64,000 nt of DNA from Cyanoderma ruficeps (lineage: Eukaryota; Chordata; Aves; Passeriformes; Timaliidae): assembly GCA_008694505.1 (NCBI GenBank), contig VZDJ01004378.1:15741645-15805644 (forward strand), in the 5' to 3' direction. Position 1 is the stretch's first letter. Every line of letters starts with the position of its first letter. Under the pieces are notes generated by a model, which saw nothing but the letters and a program-made list of their open reading frames with translations, searched no databases and was not told the DNA's origin. Shown here one piece after another: positions 49,801 to 63,404 of the stretch. The position numbers and the translations under genes were made by a program.

Positions 49801-52506
49801 AGAAGAGGAAGAAAAATCTGATGTTTAGAGTAAGGGTTTTGGAGGTTCCCAGTGCATTTTAGGAGTGGTACCAGTGTCTTTGGGGCTTTGAAGAGCCCTA
49901 CTGTGAAGCTGCTCTGATAAACCACAGTCCTCTCCATGGTCTCATGCCAATTTGACCCCACTGTTTTAACTGGAATAACTAATTTTAAATTCTAAGTCTA
50001 AATTGCAAACCAGGAGGAAATGCTGAGCTGTTAACCAGAAAGGGGCTGTGACATCTTGCCCATTCCTCTCTCCTCTGTGAATGTTTTTGTCTCTTGTTTA
50101 TTGGACAAACATCCTTTCTATTTAACTTGTTGTGGGCTCTGGTTGCTTTGCCTAAAGACTGGAGGAGAAGCATGGACATGAGCAGAACCTAACTCCTTAA
50201 AGAGACTATCAAAGAAACTGAACCAATCCCAGAAATCATGGGGTGCAAAAATGCCTCCACTTCTCTTTTCACCTGTACCTGTACCAGCTTCTGAATCTAG
50301 GCTGGTCAGTTATTTCTTGCTTCAATTCATTTTCCACTACAGGATTTAATGGCTTAAGACTTAATAGTTGTTTGTAGTGGTAAATTGCTCCACCTTTGAT
50401 TGAAAGGAGTATTCATAATCTCCTGAACTAAATCCCCCCTTAAACAGCCCAACTCTGTAGCAAAAGTCATTGGCATTTTGTTGTCTGTGATTCACCCACC
50501 AGCCACATCATGCAGGGTGGTTTCACATTGTTCCTGGCCGAGCCTCTGTCACCTCTTGTGCCAGAGGTTGTTGCCTCTGGCTGAGCTGGGTCATCTGAGT
50601 AGTCAAGGTGTCTGCACAGGTTTAACACAGGTTTTTGAGCTGGCATACTACTGCAAACATCTGTCTGTGCCTTTGGGTTCCTAACGTATCTTTCAATGCC
50701 TATGAGTGTGTCTTCCCAAAGACACAGAGGAAGTCTGTGGTAGAGAAGGAGCTTGTCCCAGGGGGAGTACCCTGACCATGCAGAACAGCAGAGCAGATCT
50801 CTGTGTCCTCATTCGTGGACTTTTTTGAAGGGAGCTCAAAACATAAGCTAGTAAAAGGAGCATGTGTGAGATGATGTCACCCTGGCTTCAGAGGAAGAGC
50901 CCAGGGCTTCATACTGCTCCATGGCAGCGTGACAAGTCAGGCTTCCAGTGACAGTAATTTACCCTACTAGCCTGGATTTTAATGGATTATGGCTGAAGTT
51001 GTTACGGTCCATCTGGATGGAAAACAAACAATCAAATAAACAGACAAACAGATCTGTAGTTTTAGGAGGCTACCTTAAAATGTTAGCCATCTGCTAGGCA
51101 GAGGCTCAATAAATCAAGGTTGCAGGAGGAGGTTAGTGTGCACACATGTGCGCCTGTGTTCTGCAGGCTTTGCATACTTCTCCAATGACCAGTTTTTTTA
51201 AGTTGATACTTATTGTGCAGAAGATGCTCCTAGGATTTACGCAGCTGCTGGCAATTAGAGGACTATGCTGGGGAGACTATCAATCTGTTTCTTTTTTCAC
51301 TATAGCCAACTGTCTAACCTTGGAAGGTGCTGAATAGCTGCATTTCCCATTGCATTTAATTTTCACTGTAGGCATTGTATACCCTTGCTAGAGGAATGAT
51401 ATATTTTCAGATCTGTTGTTTCACTCAGTGTCTTCATTAAGGCTGGGTCTGGGGTGGAGTGGGTGGAACAACCCTTCAAGTCTGTCTGCTTTTATGCCAT
51501 TTTTGTTCCCAATGCCCCATTCTCAGAGCCGCTCACCCATGAGAGCAGTGTGGTATCCTACTCTCAGAGGAATCCCATTGAAGAAAAGAGGCCAGCATGA
51601 ATGAGGGTGCGAGATTCCAGCACTCCCTTTCCTGTGGATAAGGAGATACTGTCCCAAGTTTGCAGTCAGTTATGGAGGTAGTGTTCCCACTGATGCTGAG
51701 GTAACCTAGAGCTCCCTAACCAGCTCCCTTGGTGGGATGTTCAGGAGAAAGCAAAATCTAGGGTTAGCAGAAAGCATTGGTTGCCCGCGTTCCTTAAAAA
51801 ACAAATGAGAAGAGCTCTTTTACCATGGCTGGTTTTTTTTACACACGACTGCAGAATGTGGTGGTGCTGTTCACAGCCCATCTTGGTTTGGGCACCCAGA
51901 TATTTATCCCTTCACTGCCACTGCTCTGCTGTATGGATAAAAAGCCCCTTGGACCAGCAAAAGGTCATTTAAAACAAAGAGGAAAATGAATAGCATTTGC
52001 AGAGCAATAGAGGAAACACCTTTGGAAACAATTTGCTCCCATTTTGAAAAACGTTGGAGTATCAGCCTCCAAAGTTGCAAATAATACTTTTGTTAGGTTT
52101 CAGATGCACACACACGAACAGGTGCAACATATGCCCACCTACAGAGCCCACTTCCATCTGCATGAATATCCCTTCACTCCTCCATCATCACAGCAAATTC
52201 TTAAATGCAGGACATAAAATAAAAGTAATTAACAATGTTTATGAGGAAGCATATTGTGCTTAAGTGCATGTTGTGGAGAAAAAAGGACATTAAGATTGTT
52301 CCGAGCATAGGAAGTGAGGAGGGAGGAAATTGTGTTTGTTGAATGTGTTTCTGTGGGGATTACATGGAGTTTATGCAATTCAAGATTTCAGAAGCAGATA
52401 AGGTCTTTTAAATCAGCCATAAAATTTGTATCTGATTTTTCACACCAAAGAAATAACAAAAAATGGTTTTGTTTTCTCTGGAGGAAAACAGACTGAAGGA
52501 GGCATA
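46864..52506. other. Intron, mostly without recognised elements
   Basis: Unique sequence with a T-run ending in an N (about 47258-47276) and the pyrimidine/purine tracts at 47788-47974. No gene or young transposon is recognised. Confidence 0.6.
47788..47974. repeat. Pyrimidine tract followed by (GGGA)n purine tract
   Basis: A CTCCCTTTCCCTCTCTCCCT-type tract at 47788-47820 is followed about 115 bases later by a purine tract at 47937-47974 that includes five GGGA-type units. The two tracts are partly complementary and could pair. The GGGA array is a short microsatellite. Confidence 0.8.
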
Positions 52507-52600
52507 GGGCCAAATTCTGATCTCACTTTCACTGGTGTTCAGTAAAATTGTTGGAAATATGCTGGATTTACACTGATGTAAGTGAGATTAGAACCTTGCC
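52507..52600. repeat. Degenerate inverted repeat of about 94 bp
   Basis: The left arm starts GGGCCAAATTCTGATCTCAC and the right end reads GTAAGTGAGATTAGAACCTTG then CC (split: GTAAGTGAGATTAGAACC, TTGCC). The reverse complement of the right arm (GGCAAGGTTCTAATCTCAC) matches the left over about 30 bases with several mismatches. I recall very similar CCAAATTCTG...TTTACACTGATGT sequences as old interspersed repeats in reptile and bird DNA but cannot name the family. Confidence 0.65.
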
Positions 52601-55600
52601 TGTGGCAGACAGAATGTTGTCTCTGTACATCTAGTATGGTTTGGGACTGTTTTAATACAAGAACTGTGTTGCTGTAATGTAGTTGAAAAGGTCATGGTGA
52701 GCAAATACAGACAAATGTTATATAACAATTTGCAGCTTTAATATAATTTCGCTGATATTTGGCAGAGTTCTTTGGATCACTGTATAATTTTGCTGGTTTA
52801 AATGTGTTTCTTATGAACAAGTTATTAACTTAAGAGAAGTAAAAAGCATGCACCGGGTGAGTCTGAAATGAATCAACACCCACATGTCATATCCCTTTCA
52901 TTTGCTAAGTGGGTGCTTGTCTTGTCCCATCTTGTGGATTTAATTTCTGCCAGGATGTGTTTATACTCTTAAAATGAATCTATCCAAGCAAATCTTTCCG
53001 CAGCACAATCTTAGCTGCCCCTGCATAGCTTATAGGTGATGCATATTTGTTTGGCACAGACATGGGGCATCCCACAAGATGAGATGAATCAGAGAGGAGG
53101 CATCCATGTACCTTCTCCACCGACTGTAGGCCCATTCTTATGTTTGGGTGCATTTATTCTATTTTACAGGCTAAATCTGAGGTCAGATTCTGTACTGCTG
53201 TAAGCCTGCAGCGATCCTTTAATTGCAGTGGATCTGTAGCAATTTGCACTGGCTGGGAATTTGGACCCTAAAAGCTTGTGTCAACAAAAGCTTCAGCTGG
53301 GGAAAAAGCAGTAGAAAAAACTAATGAAGTGAAGCTGTTGCTGTCCAGAGACTTTTCTATTATGTAACCCTAAAGTAGTAGTGTTTCGAGTATAGCCCAT
53401 TTGGTCATCCTAAACAGAATTAGTACAGTTGGGAAAAGGGGGGAGGTGTGAATGTTTCAAGGAGGTCTTTGAACGTTTCTTCAAATGTTCATTGCATCTA
53501 AGTTCCCATTTTTTGTGTGCCTTTATTTGCTCCAGAATACCGCTGGACTGCCAACAAAGGAGGGCTTGTCCTCCCAGGAATTTTCTGCATTCCTCTCTGG
53601 AGTAGGCATTTTTCTCAGCTACAAAGGCCCTTTAGCAAATTCCCTCTAATCATTGGATTTACCCTGGGCTCTGATAGGTGCCATTCATGAACTTGGTCTG
53701 CTGTTTGATGGGGCTGAAGCATTAATGGGATCTTTTCATGATAAACAAAACAGAGTAACATTACTGGAGGAATCACAAAGCCGCTCTTGTAGGGCAATGT
53801 GGTTCTTTTTCCCTCCGTTCTCTCTCTGTTCCACTCTGTTCTCCATTTTTCTTTCATTTTTTTCCTTATAATTTCCTTGCTCTTATGAACATGCATTCTT
53901 TTTTTGTCTCTGGGACATTTTTAGTGGCAGACCTTCCCAGATCTCTTTACCTCAGGAGGCAGTGGGCTAGCTCACTGCTTGTGCTTGGCCCCAGGAGGTA
54001 CAATAAACCTGTACAAACAGCCCAGCTTTAGCAGCTTGGTGTTTTCTCCTAGGGTCTTATACACCATCAGAGCAGAGACATCCGCAGGTCCTTAATCCCA
54101 TCTTTACTCCTGTAGGTTTCATTCCCATCAATGGGTTTCACTTCCATCAACGAATGACCAGTGTTCAAATGAGGGGAGGGAAAACAAGTTGTAGAAGGAC
54201 TCACTTTTGTATTGAAATAAAAGCCAAAGTTGCCTCTGCTTTTGAAGTCTATTTGTAATGGTGATTTTGTAGTCTTTCAGACAGCATACGTACAGATTGT
54301 CACTTTTAAAATGAGCTATACTGTCCTAGAAATGGATATGTTATAAAAAGCAACATACACAGAAGTGATACAGCAGCTTGTAAAAAATAAGCTCAGCAAC
54401 CAAAAATAAAGCAGAACTGCACCTTTGTTTTGAAGCTGTTTCAGCTCTTCTTTGTGAGGTGATGTGACCCAATAAAATGTAAACAATACACTGCTCTTTC
54501 TACCACCATTTCTCTCACTGAAATATCTCACGTGCGTTCTGATGAAGTATCACACTTGGGTTTGGGTGAGCAGTATAGTTCCTCTTGAGAAAATAAAAAT
54601 TGCAAGAAATTTCTTTTAAAACCCCTCTCATTTTTAAACTCCTGAGTTTGAAAAAATGCTCTATTTCCAATTGTCAGTTTTAAACCAAGTAATCTTCACA
54701 TTCACCAATTAACTTGTTAAATCATCTATATTTAAAGCTGATAATGGATTGTTTGAGTGAAAATAAACAGATGGTTTTGTTTCAGAATTTACTGAAGGTG
54801 CCCAATCTTTTTTCAGAAAAAAAAATTGCTGGAATCTTGTTCCCTAAAAGAGGGAAGAATCAGACAGAAGGGAAATGACCACATTTTCTTTCATGTACTG
54901 CACATAATTTCTCACACTTACATCCTGCTGAACAGCACTGTGTTGCAAAATATTGGCAGGGAAAACTGCCAACTCACTGTACTGTGAGTATGTGAGAGAG
55001 CTTCTTAGACTTAGGTCAACAGGCTACATGTGAAGGCATTGCAGTCAGTAACTCGTCTTTTTGGTACCCTGGAGACCCTCCTTGTGTTTTTCAGATAAGA
55101 GCCTTAACCTTAAGCACTTGAGGGCATTGCTTAGGTTGAAGGAAACATAAGATATTTGCTGTAATTTGGCCTAGCTGTAGCTCATTTGGGGAAATCTCCC
55201 TAAATCTTCCTTTGTTCCTCCCTCAGTCCGTCTGGTTATCCATCTATCCGTCTCCTTGCAAAACTATCAGGGAAGGAAGGGATTTTCTGATGTACTTGGG
55301 AAACAAAAAAGGCTCCTGAGCTGACAGTCACTGAAATGGAAAGCCCCCGTAGATCCAGCTGACAGCTCTGAAGGTAGAATGAAGGTGAATGAGAGTACAA
55401 GGTTCCATCTTTGGCAGATTAAGGGAAGAACGGGCTGAGAATGACTATGGTGCTGTGTAAGCTAACCAGGCTGGGTAGCCTGGACACCTGGTGGGACACC
55501 TGCCCTGGTCATGCCACAGCCAGGACCTGCTGGGTGTGTTTCACTATCTTCCAAGTGCTGTGTTTCCAAGGGCACCACACCTGTTAGCGTGTGCTTGTGG

Positions 55601-58600
55601 GAATTTGGCAGCTACAGAGAGTTGGGGACTCAAGGCATTGGCTTGACAAAAATTCAGTCTCCTCAACTGTAAGGAGGCAGAAGATACAAATGATCCCAAG
55701 GCCCCAGAGCCCCTCAGCTCTTCCATATCAGCTTCCAAACCTGAAGCACAGGATGTTTTATTAACAGTTGCTATAACTATGAACACTTACTTGGCACCAA
55801 TCACTGTGGTGTTCCAGGACCTTCGTGCATTTTAGTGAATTAATTAAACATATTACAGCATTTAATGCCCACGGTGGGAGATTGAGCTGCAGGCCATGGG
55901 AACTCAGAGTTGCACGGTTTGAGTGGGACACATGATTAAAGGATGCATAGTCATAATTCCAGTTGTGCACTGACAACTTTATTTTGTATTTGTTCTCTTT
56001 TTAAATTCACCTTCCAAAACACTCATTGCCAAAAATACCATAGGGATAATGAAATAATGTGAAAGTAACGTTATGTTCAAAATTACATGTTTCATACCTC
56101 CTGAGAATAGCTTGAATGGTATAGAAATTAGAGCTACCTTTAAATAATGGGGTCTTTTTTTCTCAGAGTCTATTGGTAAAAAATTAGCTTTGCTGTCCTC
56201 AAAGAACTAGTGCTGTAAAATGCTAATCATGGTTTAATTGTGATTCAGTATGTTAATTCCATGTGACAGTCTAAAGGTCTTTGAAGTCTACTTCTTGATT
56301 GTGTCTAATAATCTGGGGGTTTTATGGTGCTGAACTTTAAGAAATAGGCCTGCAGCTAAACTGATGCAGGAGAATATAGTTGTGAGTTCACAGTTAACAG
56401 TGATTGAAGGTGAAGTCCTTCTGGTGTTCACTTGAAGACTAGAGTCACGAAGGGGTCACTCCAGAGGTCAGTTTCCAACAAGCTCACATTTTCTGCAGAT
56501 CTATTTTCTATGTATTTGACTATGTATTTTCTATGTATTTGAAAGGGTAAGAATAAGTCTTTCAAAACTGGTGAATCAAGTATAATGCTGTCCTTCCTAT
56601 CAAATACAGGAAATACTGACATGAGGAGGGGGAAGGCTGTGCCTCCTTGGGCCAGTTGGCCTCTTTGTGCTGACTGAAAAAAGGTAATGCACCTTTGTTT
56701 CTGCTGGATGGAGTGAACTAGAGATGAGGGTCTGCTGAAGGTCTTCTCTGTAGAAAAACTCTTGAGTGGTCTGATTCCTCCAGGTGAAAAAAAAAACTTG
56801 AAGGAGAATATGTACTCTCTTTGGGAGGTAAGACTTACATGGAGGAAAACCTGGCTTTATAGGAAAAGCACAATGACAATTGTCTCCTTAGATTTCAGTG
56901 ATGTTAAAGGGTTGAGGTCTTCTTCAAGGGAGGAATAGATGACAGCGTATATAAGTGCTTGTTTTGGACTTTATTCCAAGTTAAGAAAACAAAAGACATG
57001 CAACAGTTATTTACCCCTCAAAAGGTGTCCCTTACTGCTCATTTCTTGCTTCCTGCCCAGAGCTGCTGCACAGCTGGGTCATGAGCAGCCCTGTCCCACC
57101 ATTGACATGAGTTCATAGCACCAGCTCTCCTTTTCCTCTTGGTTGCAGAAGTGTAGTTTGTGAGCAATACCAACTGAAGGTGAGGAGATATTCTCCTGAA
57201 AGTGCTCTCTCTGTATTATGCACAGGGCTGTGATTACAATTCTAGCAAAATTTGAGATGCACTGGTGTGGGTTTCAGCTTGGGTTAGAGTTTACTGGAAC
57301 TGGTTTGGAATATCTGGACTCTTTTTGTTTTTCTTCCAGAAACACTAAATTGTTGAATCAAAAATTCCTAAGACAAAAAGTCCATTTCAAGAAATTTCCT
57401 GTCTCAGTTAAAATCAATGGAATGAGAAATTCCAGTTGATTAATTGAATTGCTGTTTTTGTTTCATGAACCCTTTATGTTTTACTTTTAAAGGACTTCTA
57501 TTAAACTTTTCTTCCTTGGTTTTTGAAATAGCAGTTCCTGCATCAAGCAACTTGTACTTCTCTGATCCTTAGCCTGACAATTGTCAGATTGCATGGCAAA
57601 TTCACTCCAGTTTCATGTCAGCAGTACGTCCTCTATCCGGGTTATTCTGGAGGAACCAGAGGTGTAGCTGGACAGCTCTTTGATATCATTGTAGTCTCTT
57701 TTAACTTCAGGAGCTGTCTTTTCAGCCCCAGCGGCTTGGCAGGCAAGCCAGTGTGGTGGCCAGAAAAGAGACATGGTATTGTTAATATCGTGGTGACTGT
57801 TGTAGGTGTACCTTGTGCAAAAATCATGCAACTTGTCAAGTCCATTTCAGTGTTTGGAAGGAAACACAGTCTGAAAAGCTCTCACAAAGCAAGGAAAAAT
57901 GTTTTCTTGTGCTAAATTCTGCATAAGATCTTCCAGAAAGATAGTATAGCTTCTTGTAGAGAGTTATAATAACCTCATAATACTGACAGGAGATTCATTC
58001 TTCACGTTCTGCCAGAGGACCAAAACTTGGCTCCTCACCCTTTGTGTTTTCAGTTCCCGTGTGCACATGAGGTATACATGAAGAATGAAGGCAATTGATC
58101 ATGGAAACAGCTTGCTTATGGGATGTGATGAATTCTTCAAGACTTGCAGTCTTTAAATCACAGTTGGATGCTTTTAGAAAAGATATGCAATATTTCAACC
58201 TCAAATTATGTTGATGCAAGAATTGCTGGGCTCTGTGACTTGCGCTGTAGAAAAGGTCATAGTAGGTAATAGCAATGTTACATTCAGGTCTTACTGGTGT
58301 CTGTTGGGTGTGTTTGGGGATGTATTAATCGCTATAACATGTTCACTGCCTGACTTTAATGTTTTATTCAGTTTGGTGTTACCTTTGTTACCAAAAATCA
58401 GTAAAAAACCCAAACTCTGTAACACCAATGTAGTATTAAGAATCAAACATTCTTTATTCAGCCAGATGCACCTGGTAGCACCATGAAGACTGTTCACATT
58501 GATGTAGAAGCAAAAATTATTTGAAAATAAAGCTTCTTCCTTTCCAGACGTGGATTCTGGCAAGAACTGATTGCCTGGGTACAGAGAAGGTGAGGTCAGT

Positions 58601-60394
58601 GGAGGAAAGATGCCGGGCTGTCCTAGCTGGCCATTGCTGGTGGAGGACCCCACGTAGTTAAGCTGTAGGAAGATGTCCCCACTGTGCTCCTGCTGTGCTG
58701 GTGGAAGAGTCAGTGCTCGTTCCAGCTGGAGGTTACTGACCTTGCCCAGCTGCAGCCAGGTGCTGTCTGTGAGCACTTCCTAATCTGCTTCAAGCAAAAT
58801 CAGCCAGATTAGTTCAGTCAGTGTAAATGGTTGATCAGAGCAAGACCGGCCACTTTTGTCTGAAGTGGTGGGAGGATGTGCCACAACGCATGCTGGTGGC
58901 AGAGTGCTGAGAGGGGCAGCTCTCATGTTCTCAGCTGGAAGCAGTGCTATCCTGAGGGAAAAGGATGCATGTCCTCGGATTCAAGGCTGGCTCTCACTTT
59001 CCTGCTCCACTGTTCACTTCCCATCTTGGAGACTGTCTCATCAAGAAGAGATTATTAGGCTTCTCTTATTCCATATCTAATTATCCCGTAGCATGAGGTC
59101 TTTTGTTGCCATATTTGCACACACTCGGCCCCTACCTGAATTCCAGTGTAATTGTCTTGACTGCGCCGCTATCATATCAAGCCCAGGTTACAGGCACATC
59201 CTTTTGAGAAAGGTTTGTTTTATTTACTCATCTAGGAAACAGAAGTTCACATCCTGTGAGCTGTACTAGCCTTGTTTTTCCTGCTCGTTTCTGGTGTTAC
59301 TCTGCCACTACTGCAAAAATCTGTTTAACTTTGTGAGCTCCTGTCAAGCAATAATTGCATTATCAGCTCTCTCAAGTTATCAGTGAACCTAAAATACAGT
59401 GTCTTTTCATGAACCCCTATGCCTTGAAGCCTCAGTGTTTGCAAAGCAGAACAGATTGCTGGGGCTGGCATTAGTACAGACTTGTGCTGAGACTAGCCTC
59501 ATTTAGTGCAAGTTTATTACCTGTGGAATTTAAAAAGGATGTTCAGTGTAGCATGTCCGGCAGGCAGGAAGCAAACTAAGGCTTGTTTTTAACTCTGGTT
59601 AATATCCAAGTATTTTGTTTTACAGGAACTGCTAATTTTTGTTTAATCTTTTCAACAGCTACTGAGCCAAAGGCAGCTGTAGTGATAACTTCGCAAAGAG
59701 GCTGGGGTCTTGTGTAGCCAGCAGGGATATTCTAGGTTTAAAGGTGTGTAATCTGGTCAAATGAAGAGGCAGTCTGGTCTAGCGTTGGTAGTTTCTGTTG
59801 ATTTGAAGAAGATGCATTAGTTTATAAATCCTGCCATTCTGTGGGAGGAATTTGAGGATCACAGTTGTCGAGAACTGACAGCAGACAGTCCACACTGGTT
59901 TAATTTTATTCTGAGCATAATGTTGGTTGGCATGTGATGAGATCGGAGTTCCTAGTGGATGCCAGCTGATATTAGCCCTGCTGTTTGGTAGAAGTCCTGT
60001 CAATGTTTCTGTTATAAACTTTGTTTATTAGTAATAACTCAGCCATAAAAATTCTCTCTAGAGTGAAACGTAGTGAGCAAGTTCTCAGTTGGGATCCAAG
60101 AACGTTTGTCTTTTCCCTAAATTTTGAAGGAAATTGTTTTGGCTGTGGTTTTGTTAGAATAAGATAAAAGGATTTGGGGCATATTTTACATTTCCTTCAC
60201 TAAAACGGAAGCAAACATTTTATAAGCAATCATATTCTTTACTGTTTTTTATATATAACAAAATAAAGGAATCAGACAGTAAAAAGATTTTGTGTACAAT
60301 TTAACTAGCTATCCACATGTGAAAATATGGCATAATTCCTCATCTCCTCAGCAAAAGGATTCTGTTTTACAGTCGGCAATGACAGTATAGGGAT
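52601..60394. other. Intron, mostly without recognised elements
   Basis: Apart from the inverted repeat at 53179, this holds a pyrimidine-rich tract (53805-53925), a 23-base-period duplication of TTTTCTATGTATTTGA at 56504 and 56527, and a reverse ORF of 161 residues at 58291-58776. No gene can be supported. Confidence 0.55.
53179..53269. repeat. Degenerate inverted repeat of about 91 bp
   Basis: The left end GAGGTCAGATTCTGTACTGC and right end GCACTGGCTGGGAATTTGGA then CCCT resemble the two ends of the element at 52507. It is the second copy within 700 bases. The centre is too diverged to align by eye. Confidence 0.55.
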
Positions 60395-61010
60395 TGTTAC
60401 GGTCCTGGTTTCATCTGGGATGCAGTTAATTTTCTTCCTAGTAGCCGTACAGTGCTGTCTTTTTCAATTTATTATGAGAATAATGTTGATAATATACTCG
60501 TGTTCTAGCTGTTTCTGAGCAGTGCCTACCTTAAGTCAAGGACTTTTCAGCTTTCCATGCTCTGTCAGTGAAGAAGTGCACACCAAGCCAGAGGGAGCAT
60601 GGCCAGGACAGGTGACCTGAACTGGTCAGAGGAATATTCCATACCACAGAATGTCTGGTTCGGTATATAAGCTGGGGGAAAATCGGACAAGCAGGGCTGA
60701 TCACTGCTGGGGGACTGGCTGTGAACTGGTCCATGTGTGGTGAGAAATTGCATTTTGCATCACTTGTCTTTTTGGTGGAGGTTTATTTCTCTCTCTTTGT
60801 CGTCCCCCTTTTCATTGCAATTATTATTGTAAAATTATTATTATTGTTGTTATTGATTATATTGTTATTGTTGTTATTATTCTCTTCCTATTTCAACCCA
60901 TGGGGTTTATCTGCTTTCTGATTCTCCTCCCCATTCCTCTGGGATTAGGGTATGTGAGGGAGTGGCTGTGTGGTACTTAATTTCTGATGTGTTAAAGCAC
61001 AATGGTTACA
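60395..61010 (+). mobile_element. Solo LTR, avian ERV-L-like
   Basis: About 615 bases matching the widespread bird ERV-L-type LTR. It starts TGTTACGGTCCTGGTTTC and continues GCAGTTAATTTTCTTCCTAG, an AAGTCAAGGACTTTTCAGCT block, a TATA-type promoter element GTATATAAGCTGGGGGAAAA at about 60663, GCATTTTGCATCACTTGTCT, a TTATTATTG-rich simple stretch, TTTCAACCCATGGGGTTTAT, and an end related to GGTGCTTAGTTGC...GGTTAAACCAC. No gag, pol or env sequence and no second LTR is adjacent, so it is a solo LTR left by recombination. The 3' edge is approximate, and no clear 5-base target duplication could be seen. Confidence 0.88.
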
Positions 61011-62129
61011 CTCTACAAGTAACATGTAGGCATCCCCTTATTAAAAAAAAATACACAGTATCTAAAAATGCAGTACATTTTTAGATCATGGATTCACAAA
61101 TCTAATGTCCTGTATATAGTAGTGAACACCAGAAACAGACGCAAATATTCTCCTAATAGGTAGTCATTATCACAGGAAGCCTGCAAGGGAAGATTCAGTT
61201 TGGTTTATGGGCCTGTAATGCTTGTCAGATGCCTTGAAAAACAAAGATGAAGATGTTAAATGACGCTAATCCACTTTTTTGTTTCTCTCCATTGTCCTTT
61301 GGTTTCTATAGCTACTTTGGCTAATTTGATGTAAATAAATGACACGCTAGTGGGATGATGCCCCCTCATACAGCCCCCACAGGTGACTCTAGCTGTAGGG
61401 CATTTGGGGACTGCTGTGGTGATATGGTCTAAACCCTGGAGCACACCAATATACTGGTGCCCAGACTATTTGTGAGCATACAAATCAGATGGTTTAATAT
61501 GAGGTAACCTCCTCTTTGCCTAGGTGGTGAGAGGATAAAAGCAGGACTGTCAGGAGTCCAAGTCAGAGAAGTGTCGATCCATGGACGTCCAGGCCATGTT
61601 GAAAGCCAAAATTTGTAGAGATTGAGAAAGATACAGGTTTCAGGAGTGGAAGCACAGAGAGGTGAGCTGTTATGGCAGAGCATGAAATATTGTTAGCTTC
61701 TGACAAGGAATATTTCTGTTGAAATATTCTCATCAGAAAATAGTGTTTCAGGTGAAAATTAAATTTTGAGCTGAAACTACTTGGTCACTTCAGAAGATAT
61801 TTTCTTCATGGAAAAACCCAAAAGGTAACACTTTATGGTCCATGCTGGGCTAATATATCAATAATCAGTTTTCCTATGGAAAGGTGATGTTATCTCTCCT
61901 TCAGTGAGAAGAAGTGTCTGTGGAAGTGTTTGTGCAGCAGGGGGAGGAGACAGAGGTGCATGTGCATTTTCCAGCTTGATTGAACTGCCCAAGACCTGAA
62001 CCAAATCTAAATTGTTTCGTGGTGTACTGAGATACTGAGCACTAACCTATTCACAAGTATGAGACAGAGGGCAGGAAGGAGGTACTCACAGAGATACCAC
62101 ACTCATGTGAACCTTGCAGGCCAGCTATT

Positions 62130-62185
62130 GAACTGGTGTAAATTGGTCTGGCTCCAGTGACCTGGAGCTATGCTAAGTATGCACT
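62130..62185. repeat. Degenerate inverted repeat, short
   Basis: AACTGGTGTAAATTGGTCTG, then GCTCCAGTGACCTGGAGC as a near-perfect palindromic centre, followed by TATGCTAAGTATGCAC. This fits the GTGTAAATTGG...GCTCC...GGAGCTATGC pattern of the family at 46765. Confidence 0.6.
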
Positions 62186-63404
62186 AGGGGGTGGGATGCA
62201 TTCAAGCATATCTTGCTTTGTTTGCATTCATTCAGAAAGTGTGCCAGTATCCAAAATATGACATGAGCATATGTATTAGAATTTAAAAATATAAATCTGG
62301 CTGATTTTAAATATGCTGGGGTTTTGTTTTTTTCTTTTTGTTAGTTATTTATGAAACTGGAAAGTACAAATTAGCATGGATCCCAAGGAAGTGTTTGATC
62401 TAAAATAAGGAAAATTCCTTTAAAGGGGAATTGTTTCAGGAGCTGATTGTTATTTATTTTATTAAGCACATAGGAGTTGTTTGGATTTGTGTTCTGCCTA
62501 TAATTCCTGTGTTTGGAGCAGAGCTGGTGGGAAAATTGTACCAGCAATTTATGAAAGGTGATACTGTGTCAACAGATAGGCATTGCGTTAGGACATGTGA
62601 CAGTAATCTTCCATGGCATTCAGAGCATTCAGACCATATGCTTTAAAACATCAGCAAAATACATGTCAGAACCACTTCCTCTCCATGCCCCCCTCCCCAG
62701 GACCACAGTGGGAGGACTCAGCAGTCCTCAGCACTGGGGTGCTCTCTAGAAAGGAAATTGGCTTGAGGAGGGTGGAGGGGAACTGCAGGGCCTTCTCCCA
62801 AATGAATGAAATTCAAACATGTGAGGAGGTGAATGGACAGGGCAACAGCCATGTGACATTAGCAGGACCTGGTGGACTGCTGTGAGGTTCGCTCATGAAT
62901 ATTTAGTGCCAGCTCTTTGGAGGGTCTTTTTGCACTGTACTCATGGAAATAAATGGTAGAAGCATGGCCATTGGTTATTGTTTCTACTCCTGCTTTTCTG
63001 CACTGTCCTGGTTTTCATCTATAGGTTGTAAGAGCCTTTGAGAAACACTGCATGTCTTAGTGTATACAGTTTGCAGAGGGAATAAATGCTAAAGAATGTT
63101 AGAGAAATCTTTTTGTCTTTGGAGGCTAGCATTAGAGAAAGACTATTTTTCAACTCAGTTAAACCTCATTGTCAAGACATCCCATCTCTACCTGCAGCTT
63201 CTGCTCAGTGAATGCAGGGCTTGCAAGCACAAACTCAAGTCACAAAATTCAAGAGAATAATTTGGGATCCCCAACAACATACAGCCTGGGGCATCGTAGG
63301 AAACCTCCTTTGTACTTCTTGGGCTCAGTCTGGAAAACTGAAAGTTCAGACAGGAGGAAGTACCTCAAACCACAAATAAACTGTTCTATCCATTTGAAGG
63401 TAAT

